A DNA stretch of 64,000 nt from Leptospirales bacterium (GTDB lineage Bacteria; Spirochaetota; Leptospiria; Leptospirales; Leptonemataceae): NCBI GenBank assembly GCA_016788865.1, contig JAEUSB010000104.1, positions 1 through 64,000 on the forward strand, written 5' to 3'. This document shows, in pieces, positions 63,045 through 64,000 of this stretch (positions within the stretch are counted from its first letter, which is position 1; every line of letters begins with the position of its first letter). The notes beneath the pieces are model-generated. The model was not told the DNA's origin. It did no database searches and worked only from the letters and a program-made list of their open reading frames with translations. A program made the translations under genes and the position numbers.

Positions 63045-63913
63045 TTAAGCGCTGCGCCTATCTCTTTGAAGGATTCGCGAACGTGACGCGTGGAAGACGC
63101 CCCGACGACCGCCGACTTGATACCAATGCTTTTCAGGTACTGCGCTGCATCGGAGGGTTTCACCATTCCTGCAGCAAGGACGCTCATTGCAACCACGCGC
63201 GCCGGATAGTTTACCAGATCCTCTTCGCATTCTTTCCTACCGGGACTCATTTGAAAACCCGCCGGGTTAAATGGAGCCATGATCAGAGGATTCTCAATTC
63301 CTGACCTATGCAAGAATCGGGAGACGAGGCGCATTGATAGGGTACAAAAACCACCCTCGGCGCCGAGCTTGCTGGCAATGGACTGCACAAAAAAACGCGC
63401 GATGTCTGTTAACTCTAATGCTGCGATCAAGTCAGAGAGTGCATTGTGTAAAAAGACCGCGCGAACTTTGAGTCCCCGAAACGGCGCCAATTCCATCTCG
63501 ATAAGCGATTCAAGCATACTGAGCTGGTCTCGCCTGACAATTCCAACCCCCGCCTCAAGGGCAAAATTCAATTTCGAAGACCACCCTCCGCTGCCGAGGA
63601 TTTCGGAGACCATGGAAAGCAAACCCTTCTGGTTTGCCATACGGACGTATTTTGCCATGTAGGGCAGCAGCACATAAATGCTCATTTCCTCGGACAGGAC
63701 AGGATCTTCTGAAATAGCACGGGCAATGTCCCTGGCGCGAATATGAGTTGAGAGCATCATGCAGCGAACGCCTTCGCCATGCGCCGCTCGCACGATTTCC
63801 ATTACATTCTCAACCTTGCCGAAATAGAGCTCACGCTCCAGCCCACGCGCGGCTGAACCGTGATTCACTCCAAAAAACTGGTTGTGCCCCAGAATTAGCG
63901 GTTCAGGATTCAA
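63041..63913 (-). CDS. Unrecognised TIM-barrel-like protein in polysaccharide locus
   Basis: A 290-residue soluble protein. The N-terminus LILGHNQFFGVNHGSAARGLE and alternating strands and helices (VRCMMLSTHIRARDIARAI, GVGIVRRDQLSMLESLIE, GLKVRAVFLHNALSDLIAALE, ending SAVVGASSTRHVRESF) suggest a TIM barrel; the ending is reminiscent of aldo/keto reductases, but the catalytic Tyr/Lys/His set is not evident. No function can be assigned. The TTG start has a perfect GGAGG site five bases upstream, and it overlaps the preceding stop by 11 bases, so it is part of the same operon. Confidence 0.6.
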   Translation of the reverse strand: MNPEPLILGHNQFFGVNHGSAARGLERELYFGKVENVMEIVRAAHGEGVRCMMLSTHIRARDIARAISEDPVLSEEMSIYVLLPYMAKYVRMANQKGLLSMVSEILGSGGWSSKLNFALEAGVGIVRRDQLSMLESLIEMELAPFRGLKVRAVFLHNALSDLIAALELTDIARFFVQSIASKLGAEGGFCTLSMRLVSRFLHRSGIENPLIMAPFNPAGFQMSPGRKECEEDLVNYPARVVAMSVLAAGMVKPSDAAQYLKSIGIKSAVVGASSTRHVRESFKEIGAALK

Positions 63914-64000
63914 AGCGTCCTCCGCGAAGTAGCTTGCCCAGGCTCTTCCAGAAACCCAGAGATTTCTTCAGGTTACCAATCCCTACCGGCTCACCGTTAT
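63903..64000 (-). CDS. C-terminal end of an unidentified protein (5' end outside window)
   Basis: On the minus strand the last 31 codons of a frame are visible, ending GFWKSLGKLLRGGRFES and a TGA at 63905-63903. It is basic and helical and cannot be assigned. The frame is supported by the overlapping start of the TIM-barrel gene, whose GGAGG ribosome site lies within it, and by the consistently overlapping layout of the operon. Confidence 0.5.
   Translation of the reverse strand, partial: NGEPVGIGNLKKSLGFWKSLGKLLRGGRFES

Noticed and set aside
1-64000. CRISPR arrays, insertion sequences, tRNA, rRNA, prophage genes, riboswitches
   Set aside because: I found no direct-repeat array, transposase motif, tRNA cloverleaf or phage-type protein; the polysaccharide locus could still have been acquired, but no boundary element is visible.

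Overview
The window looks like chromosomal DNA of a Gram-negative-type bacterium, most likely a spirochaete of the Leptospirales (Leptonema/Turneriella/Leptospira-like). That placement is an inference. It rests on spirochaete-style lipoprotein signals on several predicted lipoproteins, on a TTTG-N5-CAAA palindrome (the operator form recalled for Leptospira LexA) just upstream of lexA, on MetX/MetW methionine genes, and on SpoIIE-type phosphatases with complex membrane regions. Nothing suggests a plasmid or phage. I found no insertion sequence, CRISPR array, tRNA or rRNA.

Region 1 (1-33,300) is a housekeeping chromosome with short operons on both strands. In order it holds the 3' end of coaE and a SPOR-domain protein, an FFLEELY-like protein and polyphosphate kinase, a septal-ring-type RlpA lipoprotein, a DTW-domain tRNA modification enzyme, ferrochelatase, and a long acyl-CoA dehydrogenase. 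Next come a tiny ORF with a perfect ribosome site, a glyoxalase-fold protein, an OmpA-like protein and a small lipoprotein. A minus-strand run then goes exbB-exbD-membrane protein-metX-metW. It is followed by a stress-signalling block (ECF sigma factor, two FecR-domain proteins, a BFD-type ferredoxin) with a divergent outer-membrane-type protein, then fabG, cutA and argJ. Two membrane-bound GAF/SpoIIE proteins follow, one catalytically degenerate and one intact, and then a TIGR02757-like gene coupled to a PIG-L deacetylase and a distant BshC-like protein. The region closes with a zinc-ribbon protein, pyrD, lexA, a beta-propeller lipoprotein divergent from lexA, and an RNHCP zinc protein.

Region 2 (33,500-64,000) is almost entirely minus strand with overlapping or near-overlapping genes, so it probably forms one or a few long transcripts running from the right edge towards 33,500. 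The downstream end is lysC-murI plus one unknown gene. Upstream lies a large surface-polysaccharide (O-antigen type) locus that continues beyond the right edge. It contains a full WbpA-B-E-D-I set for UDP-2,3-diacetamido-2,3-dideoxy-mannuronic acid with an AsnB-type amidotransferase beside it, an FdtA/FdtB pair for a 3-amino-3,6-dideoxyhexose, a second UDP-sugar dehydrogenase, two SDR epimerases/dehydratases and a C-methyltransferase-type enzyme. It also has a formyltransferase-propeller fusion, about ten glycosyltransferases of several families (including GT11 fucosyltransferase and GT9), and an LPG-synthase-type membrane protein. No initiating sugar-phosphate transferase, Wzx, Wzy or rmlA/B is visible; they may lie further right or elsewhere.

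The observations most worth following up are the PIG-L/BshC-like pair, the LexA operator at lexA itself, the formyltransferase-propeller fusion, the active/dead SpoIIE pair, and the sigma-FecR-FecR module.
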